Source: Rossellomorea aquimaris (GTDB taxonomy: Bacteria > Bacillota > Bacilli > Bacillales > Bacillaceae_B). From it: a stretch of 64,000 nt of DNA. Under the pieces are notes generated by a model that ran no database searches, was not told where the DNA came from, and was given only the letters and a program-made list of their open reading frames with translations. The stretch is from NCBI RefSeq assembly GCF_020172085.1, contig NZ_JAIVAT010000007.1, positions 372,001 through 436,000 of the forward strand, given 5' to 3'. Position numbers and translations under genes: made by a program. This document shows positions 50,590-57,755 of the stretch, piece by piece; positions within the stretch are counted from its first letter, which is position 1, and each line of letters opens with the position of its first letter.

Positions 50590-51147
50590 TTAGATTTTCA
50601 AAGTCCAGATCAATTTCGCTTCATTCTCTACCAAAGAATCACCATATCCATGCTGATCAATCGTTTCTAGTACAAATCCCTTATCAGAGTAAAATTTACA
50701 TGCAGGTGTATTTACGTTTTGGGTTTCAACCATCAGTGTGGTGTATTCCCGTTCCTTGGACCAAAGGATCACCGTTTCAAGCAGTTTCCCGCCAATTCCC
50801 TTCCCCCTCGTTTCGGGCTGAACACGTAAGTCCCATAAGGTTGCGGCACCTTTCTTGAACCCCTCCGTTTCTGGAGCCACTGCAGCCCCGCCAACATACA
50901 TACCGTTTTCTAATGCTACGAACAATCCCCATTCGTCTAAATCAAACTGTTCTGTCCAAGTCAGTGGATGACAGTCTGGTAAGAGATCATAGTCCTTTAC
51001 ATAGGATGTACACGGTTTTTCGACCAACTGAAGTCCCCCAAGCCCGTCGTTAACGGGGCTTACTTGAAGTATGGTGGTCACTTCGTATGCAATAGAGATG
51101 GTCGCATAGTGCGGAATCTTTGAACTGTCAATCTGTTGAATATGCAT
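50590..51147 (-). CDS. GNAT acetyltransferase, streptothricin-acetyltransferase-like
   Basis: 185 residues: ATLWDLRVQPETRGKGIGGKLLETVILWSK (acetyl-CoA loop), LMVETQNVNTPACKFYSDKGF, and ending ENEAKLIWTLKI. The ETQNxNxxAxxFY and final EAxLIW-type signature resemble B. subtilis SatA-like enzymes that acetylate streptothricin. The drug link is a family resemblance only. Convergent with the membrane-protein gene. Confidence 0.82.
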   Translation of the reverse strand: MHIQQIDSSKIPHYATISIAYEVTTILQVSPVNDGLGGLQLVEKPCTSYVKDYDLLPDCHPLTWTEQFDLDEWGLFVALENGMYVGGAAVAPETEGFKKGAATLWDLRVQPETRGKGIGGKLLETVILWSKEREYTTLMVETQNVNTPACKFYSDKGFVLETIDQHGYGDSLVENEAKLIWTLKI

Positions 51148-51227
51148 ATGATCCTCCCATTCTGGTACCCTCTAGAACAACAATGGAACTTAGCTCGTTC
51201 TATTGTGAGCTAAGATCCATCCGATTC

Positions 51228-51653
51228 TTATCTTAATCCGAACATCCCTTTGCCATCCTGCATATTGATCGGCAATGAAGAATGCTCGTGGACGATCAGC
51301 CATGTATCCTCCACCTTTTTCATGCAAAAGGTAAAACGGTTGGTGATCTGGCGAAGTTTTTCCCCATCCGATTCTTTATGTGCAGCGAATGTCACGGCAC
51401 AGTGGGCAAAGGCGAGATCAGAAGTTTCCTCGATCATGACATCTTGAAAATCGACTTCCAGGATTTCTTCATCAGCCTTTAATCCGATGAACCATTCGGT
51501 CACATTCTCTTGCCATGCAGCAATTCCTTTACTCTCCCATTGTCCCCAGCAGTCATAGATTTGGACTTCTGAATCATAGATTGAGAGGAATCTCTCGATG
51601 TCCCTTTCTTGGATGCTGCTACTGTATAGGTCAAGCACATGTTGGACGTTCAT
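51228..51653 (-). CDS. SnoaL/NTF2-like protein
   Basis: 141 residues of the cone-like NTF2/SnoaL fold: VLDLYSSSIQERDIERFLSIYDSEVQIYDCWGQWESKGI, central FQDVMIEETSDLAFAHCAVTFAA, and ending FTFCMKKVEDTWLIVHEHSSLPI. Resembles DUF4440/ketosteroid-isomerase-like proteins. Function unknown. Confidence 0.83.
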   Translation of the reverse strand: MNVQHVLDLYSSSIQERDIERFLSIYDSEVQIYDCWGQWESKGIAAWQENVTEWFIGLKADEEILEVDFQDVMIEETSDLAFAHCAVTFAAHKESDGEKLRQITNRFTFCMKKVEDTWLIVHEHSSLPINMQDGKGMFGLR

Positions 51654-52026
51654 TGTCTCATCTCCTTAGATTGTATCTTTAACTATTTCAAGTCATAGTA
51701 GAAGAATTCCTTCTTGATCATACAAAGGATATTTTCGGTTACGATCTGGTAACGATGGGGTTGTCTTATCGGTGAGCTTTATATTACCATGAAAGTATAA
51801 ATTGGATTTGTTTTCCATCGTTGTTTGGAGTGGTTGAAAGGGCGTGAGTTTGCCTGTCTTTAATTGTACTAATAGTGACTCATTAACCATGATGTCAAAC
51901 GGTGTTCTGACTCTTTTGGATGGAGATTATGTACGGAGAAGAACTTCTATTCTCTGGGTGTTCGAGGAGTTCAAAGTCATTCGTCTAAGAGCATTTCATA
52001 TTGATGATGAAAGGAGAGCGGAATCA
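51654..52026. other. Unassigned region, possible gene remnant
   Basis: No gene is called with confidence. On the minus strand a frame from before 51890 to 51693 reads protein-like (PFDIMVNESLLVQLKTGK, later PDRNRKYPLYDQEGILLL) but has no ribosome binding site and is stopped by TAA a few codons upstream. It may be the 3' end of a decayed gene. The region also supplies the RBS of the VOC gene at 52027. Confidence 0.35.
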
Positions 52027-52398
52027 ATGAAAAGTCCAATCTTGAATCAAATCAATACTGTATTTGTCCATGTCAGTAACTTGAAGGAATCCGTCCGGTG
52101 GTTTTCGGAATTATTGGGGCAGCCCTACGACCTGGAAGAGGTGCAGGATCCTGTATACAACCTGGCGATCAATCATTTTACGGGATTGACCTTGGATGCA
52201 GGACCTGAGGGAGTAAAAAAAGAGACTGGTCATAACCATCCACTCTTCAATTTTCACACTGAAAACATTGAGGAAGCCTATTCATATGTAGAACAGCTGA
52301 ATTATGAGATCGTCTCTGAGATTACAAGGTTTGATGATTTTTCCTTCTTCGTCATTGGGGATCCCGATGGAAACCGGGTGATGATCTGCACAGGATAA
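52027..52398 (+). CDS. VOC-family (glyoxalase-fold) protein
   Basis: 123 residues: LNQINTVFVHVSNLKESVRWFSELLG start, LTLDAGPEG, HPLFNFHTENIEEAYSYVEQL, and ending FFVIGDPDGNRVMICTG. Single VOC module with no clear enzyme class. AAAGGAGAG lies 8 bases before the ATG at 52027; 61 upstream codons in the same frame are rejected. Ends at a bidirectional terminator. Confidence 0.85.
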   Translation: MKSPILNQINTVFVHVSNLKESVRWFSELLGQPYDLEEVQDPVYNLAINHFTGLTLDAGPEGVKKETGHNHPLFNFHTENIEEAYSYVEQLNYEIVSEITRFDDFSFFVIGDPDGNRVMICTG

Positions 52399-52400
52399 TG

Positions 52401-52439
52401 AAACAGGAATGCCCAGATAACGGGCATTCCTGTTTTTTT
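52401..52439. terminator. Bidirectional terminator
   Basis: AAACAGGAATGCCC / GGGCATTCCTGTTT arms around 7 bases, then T run; between convergent genes. Confidence 0.9.
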
Positions 52440-52914
52440 ATATCTTCAGATGAAGAATATGCTGAGGTCCTTTAGGCCCTTCGTAGATTTCATCTTCATC
52501 TGTGAAACCTGTCTTGAGGTAGAGGCTGATGGCAGCTTGATTTCGTTTGTTCACGCCAAGGACCACTTCGTCCGTGTCGGGCAGGTGTTCCTTGATGAAG
52601 CTTGGTAATTGGTTAAGTCCGCTCTTGGCAATGCCTTGTCCCTGATGTCTTGCATCGATAGAGAACGAGGTTAGTAGTCTGGCTTTTGGATTAGAAGAGT
52701 ATTTATGAAGCTTTTCTCCTTTTTCCAATGCGAAGTAACCGACGGGCTCTTCATTATGCAGGATGACAATATGGCTAGTGTCTTTCGAGATGGAAGGGTT
52801 ATGGATTTTATCGAGTGGCATACTCGTGAACTGCAGCTGATCCGCCGGCAGGTGAAAGTCGCTAAGTTTGCGTTCAAATGATGGGTGATATTCTGCTAAA
52901 GTGATGTGTGACAT
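52438..52914 (-). CDS. GNAT acetyltransferase
   Basis: 158 residues: SHITLAEYHPSFERKLSDFHLP, LLTSFSIDARHQGQGIAKSGLNQLP (acetyl-CoA loop), VVLGVNKRNQAAISLYLKTGF. CGGAGG lies about 10 bases before the ATG at 52914; the much longer frame to 53241 runs antisense through the peptidase gene and is rejected. Divergent from the oligoendopeptidase gene. Confidence 0.86.
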   Translation of the reverse strand: MSHITLAEYHPSFERKLSDFHLPADQLQFTSMPLDKIHNPSISKDTSHIVILHNEEPVGYFALEKGEKLHKYSSNPKARLLTSFSIDARHQGQGIAKSGLNQLPSFIKEHLPDTDEVVLGVNKRNQAAISLYLKTGFTDEDEIYEGPKGPQHILHLKI

Positions 52915-52984
52915 ATGTGTGATCCTCCGATTCAGTAGTATGAACAAATTATAGTTTATTTGGAATTTTAGGACAAATAAAAAG

Positions 52985-53013
52985 TTGGAAAAAAGTTCAA
53001 GGTGAGATAAAAT
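52985..53013 (+). promoter_or_regulatory. Sigma-A promoter of the M3 peptidase gene
   Basis: TTGGAA, 17-base spacer, TAAAAT; about 44 bases before the start codon. Confidence 0.65.
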
Positions 53014-53056
53014 AAGAACATACGTTTTGTTCGGAAGAGAATAGGGGGAGCTTACG

Positions 53057-54814
53057 ATGATAAAAGAATATAATCCGGTATGGAATCTTGATAGCATTTT
53101 TGAAGGGGGAAGTGCATCACCTGAACTACAGGAACATATGAAATGGACAGAAGACAACATCTCTGAATTGAAAGAGCTTATGCAAAAGGTGACGCCGGGG
53201 CCGGAGCAACTAGCTGATGCTCTTGAAAGACTAAGGGTCATAAAGGTGTCGATTTCACAGGCAAGGTCCTTTTCAATCTGCCTTCTTTCGGTGAACCCAA
53301 CAGACCAGGGGGCACAGTTTTATAGAGGAGAAACCACAACCTTTCAATCTACATATGAATCGATAATCAGTGAATTGAAAAGGAAATTAGCACGCATTGG
53401 AGAAGAAGAGTGGAAGAGCATGCTTGATTCCAAGAACTTAAAGGAGTATCGCTTTGTGCTCGAAGAATGGAGGACAGAGGCCGAGCGGGAGCCATCAAGG
53501 GAAGTATTGGACCTCATGACAGACGGCTACCATGCGTGGGGACAATTCTATCAATCTTTCATGAGCAGCATTAGAGTCAGGGTAAAAGGAGAGGAACTTT
53601 CCGTCGGCCAGGCCATCAACCTTCGATCCCATGCGGATGAGTCAGTCAGAAAGGAATCTCATGAGGCACTTGTAGAAAAGTGGACTGAGCTTGAGGGGCA
53701 GTTCGCACAGATCCTCAATCATCTGACAGGATTCAGGTTGAATATGTATAAGAGCATGGGCGTCGAGGATGTCCTGCAAATCCCACTCACTCAAAATCGG
53801 CTGAAGCCGAAAACGCTGAATGCGATGCTTTCGGTCATGGAGAAGTATAAAGAGCCATTTGCCGAGTATCTGAACGTGAAAGCCCGCATGAATGGCGATA
53901 CGAAAATGAAGTCGTATCATTTCTGGTCCCCGATGAATCATGATCATCAAGGAATGGAATACGGAGAAGCCGCTTCGCTCATCGAGGAGCGATTTCGTGC
54001 CTTCGGTCCTGAAATGGGTCAATTTGCGGAGACGGCATTCCGGGAAGGCTGGGTCGAAGCGGAAAATCGTCCTGGAAAGTCTGCCGTGGCCATTTGTGCT
54101 GGATTCCCTTTGACGGGGGAATCGAGGGTGTTCATGACGTTCCCCGGCACATTTAAAGGCGTGTTGACCCTGGTGCATGAACTAGGTCATGCCTTTCATA
54201 ACCATGCAATGAAATCGGTAAACGGCATGAACAAGTCCTATCCCATGAGCATGGCAGAAACAGCGTCGACCTTCGCGGAGATGGTCATCCTGGAAGCCGC
54301 CATGGACAAAGCGGAGACCGACGAAGAAAAGCTGTTCCTCCTGGATGAGAAATTAAAGAGAAGCGTCATGAACTTCATGAATCTGCACGCCAGATTCACC
54401 TTTGAGAAGAATGTGCACGAAGAACGGAGAAAAGGGTTCATCCCTGCTGCTCGTCTGAACGAACTGATGGAGTCTGCCTTAGAAGAGGGATATGCTGGTG
54501 CCCTTGATGAAGTTCCTGTTCATTCATGGATATGGACGCCCCATTTTTATAGAACAGATTCTCCTTTCTATAACTTTCCGTACACCTTTGGATATTTGCT
54601 GGCTCTCCACCTCTTCGCCCGGGCGAAGGAAACGGGGAAAGGCTTCGAGGAGCGGTACATGGATCTCCTGCGTGATTCGGGACGTATGTCGGCAGAAGAT
54701 CTCGTCATGAAGCATTTAGGGGAAGACATTACGAACGAAGCTTTTTGGGAAAAAGGAATGGAGTTGTGTGTGAAGGATAGTGAGGAATTTGTGAGACTGG
54801 CGGGTTTCAAGTGA
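53057..54814 (+). CDS. M3-family oligoendopeptidase (PepF-like)
   Basis: 585-residue zinc metallopeptidase. HELGHAFHNH (HExxH at 374-378) with the downstream third-ligand region SMAETASTFAEMVILEAAM. Late substrate-site segment HSWIWTPHFYRTDSPFYNFPYTFGYLLAL. N-terminal helical oligoF region with NPVWNLDSIFEGG. It trims short peptides in the cytoplasm. RBS AGGGGGAG. Single gene with its own promoter. Confidence 0.93.
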   Translation: MIKEYNPVWNLDSIFEGGSASPELQEHMKWTEDNISELKELMQKVTPGPEQLADALERLRVIKVSISQARSFSICLLSVNPTDQGAQFYRGETTTFQSTYESIISELKRKLARIGEEEWKSMLDSKNLKEYRFVLEEWRTEAEREPSREVLDLMTDGYHAWGQFYQSFMSSIRVRVKGEELSVGQAINLRSHADESVRKESHEALVEKWTELEGQFAQILNHLTGFRLNMYKSMGVEDVLQIPLTQNRLKPKTLNAMLSVMEKYKEPFAEYLNVKARMNGDTKMKSYHFWSPMNHDHQGMEYGEAASLIEERFRAFGPEMGQFAETAFREGWVEAENRPGKSAVAICAGFPLTGESRVFMTFPGTFKGVLTLVHELGHAFHNHAMKSVNGMNKSYPMSMAETASTFAEMVILEAAMDKAETDEEKLFLLDEKLKRSVMNFMNLHARFTFEKNVHEERRKGFIPAARLNELMESALEEGYAGALDEVPVHSWIWTPHFYRTDSPFYNFPYTFGYLLALHLFARAKETGKGFEERYMDLLRDSGRMSAEDLVMKHLGEDITNEAFWEKGMELCVKDSEEFVRLAGFK

Positions 54815-54857
54815 AAAATCAGCAAGACAATGAATAGTTGAAAGAAGGAGTAAATCC

Positions 54858-55490
54858 ATGGAGAACATCTTACATACCATAGCCGATCGATTGACGAAAC
54901 AAGAAGGAAGAATGGTGATCGGCATTTCAGGTCACGGTGCTTCAGGTAAAACAACGTTTGCCAAGAAATTGTTGACGCTGCTTGGAGAAGCCAACTATAT
55001 CAATACCGATCCTTATATCGTGAGTTCTACAGTCAGAAAGCATTCCATCATTGAATATGATTATATGAATGAAGAACATCAATCCAAAATGACCGCATGT
55101 CATCCTGACGCCCACCATCTATTCGCCCTCGACCGGGACGTCAAGATGGTGAGGGACGGAATGGATTTCTACACCCTGGACGTCCCCTATGAACCGAGCA
55201 GACTTATCTCTTCTGAAAACAACCTGACGATTGTAGAAGGGATGTCGGTTGCGTTCAGCAAACCGGAGTTATATGATCTGAAGATTTACTTCTACACCGA
55301 TGGGGAGACGGAGCTCATGAGAAGGGGCATCCGAGACGTGAACGAAAGAGGAATGAATGTAGACTATTTACGGAAAACCCATGACGAGCGGAGAATTCAA
55401 TATGAAGAGTTTATGCATCCGAAGAGTGAGCTTTTTGATGTGGTGGTGAGGAATTCGGATGAGGGGTTTTGGGTGGAAAAGGGATTGTAG
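54858..55490 (+). CDS. Uridine kinase-like P-loop phosphotransferase
   Basis: 210 residues. P-loop GHGASGKTT (25-33), YINTDPYIV, LDVPYEPSRLISSENNLTIVEGMSVAFSKPELYDLKIYF and the lid-like RRGIRDVNERGMN. This is the uridine/pantothenate-kinase-type fold, in a group commonly annotated as uridine kinase in Bacilli; the true substrate is uncertain. RBS GAAGGAG about 8 bases before the ATG. Confidence 0.84.
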   Translation: MENILHTIADRLTKQEGRMVIGISGHGASGKTTFAKKLLTLLGEANYINTDPYIVSSTVRKHSIIEYDYMNEEHQSKMTACHPDAHHLFALDRDVKMVRDGMDFYTLDVPYEPSRLISSENNLTIVEGMSVAFSKPELYDLKIYFYTDGETELMRRGIRDVNERGMNVDYLRKTHDERRIQYEEFMHPKSELFDVVVRNSDEGFWVEKGL

Positions 55491-55502
55491 TCTATATCAA
55501 AG

Positions 55503-55536
55503 AGAAGTTTATCTTAGAAGGGTGAGCTTCTTTTAA
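55503..55536 (+). repeat. Intergenic terminator-like repeat, copy 1
   Basis: GTTTATCTTAGAAGGGTGAG flanked by AGAA and CTTCTTTTA. Matches 56281-56311 at about 25 of 31 positions. The AGAAG / CTTCT arms with a T-rich end suggest a weak terminator. Confidence 0.45.
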
Positions 55537-55548
55537 TGGAATTAGTGA

Positions 55549-55577
55549 TTGAGTATAATGGGTTATTTTGACATAAT
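55549..55577 (+). promoter_or_regulatory. Sigma-A promoter with shared ATAATTGGTA element
   Basis: TTGAGT, 17-base spacer, CATAAT, then TGGTAGTAG; the third copy of the module seen at 35129 and 45031. Confidence 0.55.
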
Positions 55578-55622
55578 TGGTAGTAGTGCGTTGTACTATA
55601 AAACAGTGAGGTGAAAGAAGGC

Positions 55623-56018
55623 ATGAAAAGGCCGCTTGGTGTATCAATCATAGGATATTTTTATATTTTCGGTAGCATCGTTTTATTATTTACAGCTATT
55701 TTTTATCAAGGTGATGCAGACGCCATCAGCATTTCAGAACGGTTTGGAGTATCCATCCTGCCTGAACGGATGATGAGAATCATCCTGGCATTCTTTTCTT
55801 TGTTGATGGTTTATGGGTACATGAGATTGAAAAAATGGGGTTTCTGGTTATTGATCTCGTACTCTGCCCTTTTTGGTCTGATCAGTTCCATTTTAGCAAC
55901 GAATCAACCCCAACAGCCATTTATAGGGAATGTTGTTTTTTCAGTGGTTGTCTTGATCTATACGATCTATGTGAAAAAGGCATTTTTCACGACTGCTGAC
56001 AAAGCTCAGCCTATTTAA
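55623..56018 (+). CDS. Four-helix membrane protein of unknown function
   Basis: 131 residues: MKRPLGVSIIGYFYIFGSIVLLF then hydrophobic helices at about 8-27, 50-68, 75-93 and 99-118. No family recognised. GAGGTGA lies 8 bases before the ATG at 55623; an upstream in-frame start is rejected. Followed after 15 bases by another small membrane gene. Confidence 0.68.
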   Translation: MKRPLGVSIIGYFYIFGSIVLLFTAIFYQGDADAISISERFGVSILPERMMRIILAFFSLLMVYGYMRLKKWGFWLLISYSALFGLISSILATNQPQQPFIGNVVFSVVVLIYTIYVKKAFFTTADKAQPI

Positions 56019-56033
56019 AAAAAGGGGGATTCT

Positions 56034-56270
56034 ATGGAAGAAAAAAAGAGCAACAACATTCTGATCTTCGCTGGTTGGATTTCCATCCTGCTTGCTGTCA
56101 TCTCTCCATCCATCCTGGTCGGTGTCATCGTCTTTTGCGTTGGACTTGTCCTGAAAAGGGACTACGGGGAGAAAAGGTACGGAATGTTTTTTATGGTTTT
56201 AAGTGTTGTGAGTGTAATACTAGGTTTTGGATTAGGGCCATTACTCATTTGGTACATGAATCACGGATAA
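56034..56270 (+). CDS. Small two-helix membrane protein
   Basis: 78 residues with hydrophobic helices at about 8-38 and 50-74, and a short basic loop (KRDYGEKRYG). No family recognised. RBS AAGGGGGA about 6 bases before the ATG. Probably co-transcribed with the preceding membrane gene. Confidence 0.68.
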   Translation: MEEKKSNNILIFAGWISILLAVISPSILVGVIVFCVGLVLKRDYGEKRYGMFFMVLSVVSVILGFGLGPLLIWYMNHG

Positions 56271-56280
56271 AAACAGTGGG

Positions 56281-56311
56281 GGTTTATCTAGAAAGGTAAG
56301 CTCCTTTTTAT
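56281..56311 (+). repeat. Intergenic terminator-like repeat, copy 2
   Basis: GGTTTATCTAGAAAGGTAAG then CTCCTTTTTAT; close match to 55503-55536 and likewise located just after a small-gene unit. Confidence 0.45.
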
Positions 56312-56328
56312 ATGAAGGGGGAAGTATT

Positions 56329-56748
56329 ATGACACACCAAACATACACACCACCAAAACATATCGTTTCAGCTGCGACGATTGTCATAAATGATCAAGAG
56401 GAAATTCTATTAATCAAAGGACCAAGACGAGGATGGGAAATGCCTGGAGGTCAGGTTGAAGAAGGAGAGTCGTTGAAGGACGCGGCGATCAGGGAGACGA
56501 AAGAGGAATCAGGTATTGATGTTGAGATCGTAGCATTTTGCGGGGTATTTCAGAATGTGAAACGGTCGATTTGCAATACGCTGTTTCTTGCAAAGTCTGT
56601 TGGAGGGGAGCCGACGACTTCTTCGGAGAGCCTGGAGGTAGGCTTCTTTCCGATTGACGAGGCGCTTGAAATGGTGACCCATTTGAATTTCAGAGAACGG
56701 ATTGAGCACTGTTTGAATGCGCAGCAGCCGTTTTATGTTGAATTTTAG
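56329..56748 (+). CDS. Nudix hydrolase
   Basis: 139 residues. HIVSAATIVINDQEEILLIKGPRRGWEMPGGQVEEGESLKDAAIRETKEESGID contains a complete Nudix box. C-terminal FFPIDEALEMVTHLNFRERI. Typical small Bacillus Nudix protein of unknown substrate. RBS AAGGGGGAAG about 7 bases before the ATG. Confidence 0.9.
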   Translation: MTHQTYTPPKHIVSAATIVINDQEEILLIKGPRRGWEMPGGQVEEGESLKDAAIRETKEESGIDVEIVAFCGVFQNVKRSICNTLFLAKSVGGEPTTSSESLEVGFFPIDEALEMVTHLNFRERIEHCLNAQQPFYVEF

Positions 56749-56831
56749 GGGAGGGATAAGGTATTTGACAGAAAATTGAAACTTTTAAACGCCCCCATTC
56801 GTAAATATGAGAAATACGAGGGGGAATATAT

Positions 56832-57146
56832 ATGAAAAAATTCATCTCAAGAACATCATTAGTGACGGCTGTGACACTTGCAATTGCGATTTGGATAGGA
56901 AGCCTCCTGTTCGCCTTTTCGTACGGTGAGTGGAGCTTTTTTATAGGTCTTGGTATAACAGTGGTACTCTTCTTTTTTAACAGTAGCGGCGGGGCGTTAT
57001 CTAAAAATGCCACTCTAAATGCGAGTCAAGCAGGGTGGAAGGTTCAGAAGGATAATGATCTGAAGGCGAATGTAGGGGCAGTGTTTTATGGGGTTCTTTT
57101 ATTTACGAGTGTTAGTTTTGTTGTAATGATGGTGAGTTATTTTTAA
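56832..57146 (+). CDS. DUF5316-like membrane protein
   Basis: 104 residues with hydrophobic helices at about 8-30, 34-50 and 82-102 and the central FFNSSGGALSKNATLNASQAGWKVQKDND, a pattern typical of DUF5316 proteins. Function unknown. RBS GAGGGGGAA. The GNAT gene follows after 30 bases. Confidence 0.72.
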   Translation: MKKFISRTSLVTAVTLAIAIWIGSLLFAFSYGEWSFFIGLGITVVLFFFNSSGGALSKNATLNASQAGWKVQKDNDLKANVGAVFYGVLLFTSVSFVVMMVSYF

Positions 57147-57176
57147 GGGGAGTCTGTTTCAGATAGGAGGGACATC

Positions 57177-57752
57177 ATGCTGGATTTTTGTGGAACCCCC
57201 ACATTAGAAACCGATCGACTCATTCTTAGGAGGATGCGCCAAGACGATACGCAGATCGTATTTGATCGCTGGCTTTCAGACGAACGAATATCAGATCATC
57301 GTATCAGCCCTGCACACAAGAATGTTTTAGAAACAAAGATACGGGTTGAGAAGATTGTGAGTGGGTACGATTCTAAAAAGTTCTGTTACTGGGGTATAGA
57401 ACTCAAAGATAGTCATGACCTCATTGGAGAGATTGATTTATATGACTTTGACCATGCTACTGGGAACTGTGAGGTCAGTTATTCCATTGGATACGATTGG
57501 TGGAATAAGGGGTATGGGACCGAAACGTTGAAAGCGGTCGTTGAGTTTGCTTTTATTCATATGAACCTTCACAAGTTGTCAGCCTCCCATAATACAGATA
57601 ATCCGGCTTCGGGCAGAATCATGGAAAAGGTCGGGATGAAGCAGGAAGGAATCATACGGCATATGATTCGAAATGCGAAAGGTCAGTATAAAGACTGTGC
57701 AGTTTATGGGATGCTGCGGGAGGAGTATGTTGGTCGGAAAGGAGTGAGGTAG
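57177..57752 (+). CDS. GNAT acetyltransferase (RimJ/RimL type)
   Basis: 191 residues: LETDRLILRRMRQDDTQIVFDRWLSD start, YSIGYDWWNKGYGTETLKAVVEFAFIHMNLHKLSASHNTDNPASGRIMEKVGMKQEGIIRHMI. Classic RimJ/L-like profile; acceptor unknown. RBS AGGAGGG. The DUF2207 gene starts 3 bases after its stop. Confidence 0.88.
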   Translation: MLDFCGTPTLETDRLILRRMRQDDTQIVFDRWLSDERISDHRISPAHKNVLETKIRVEKIVSGYDSKKFCYWGIELKDSHDLIGEIDLYDFDHATGNCEVSYSIGYDWWNKGYGTETLKAVVEFAFIHMNLHKLSASHNTDNPASGRIMEKVGMKQEGIIRHMIRNAKGQYKDCAVYGMLREEYVGRKGVR

Positions 57753-57755
57753 CAC

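Noticed and set aside
51844-52026. 61-codon extension of the VOC protein
   Set aside because: No RBS at its start and no similarity to VOC proteins; AAAGGAGAG marks the ATG at 52027.
52915-53241. N-terminal extension of the GNAT at 52438
   Set aside because: Antisense to the M3 peptidase gene and its promoter; CGGAGG marks the ATG at 52914.
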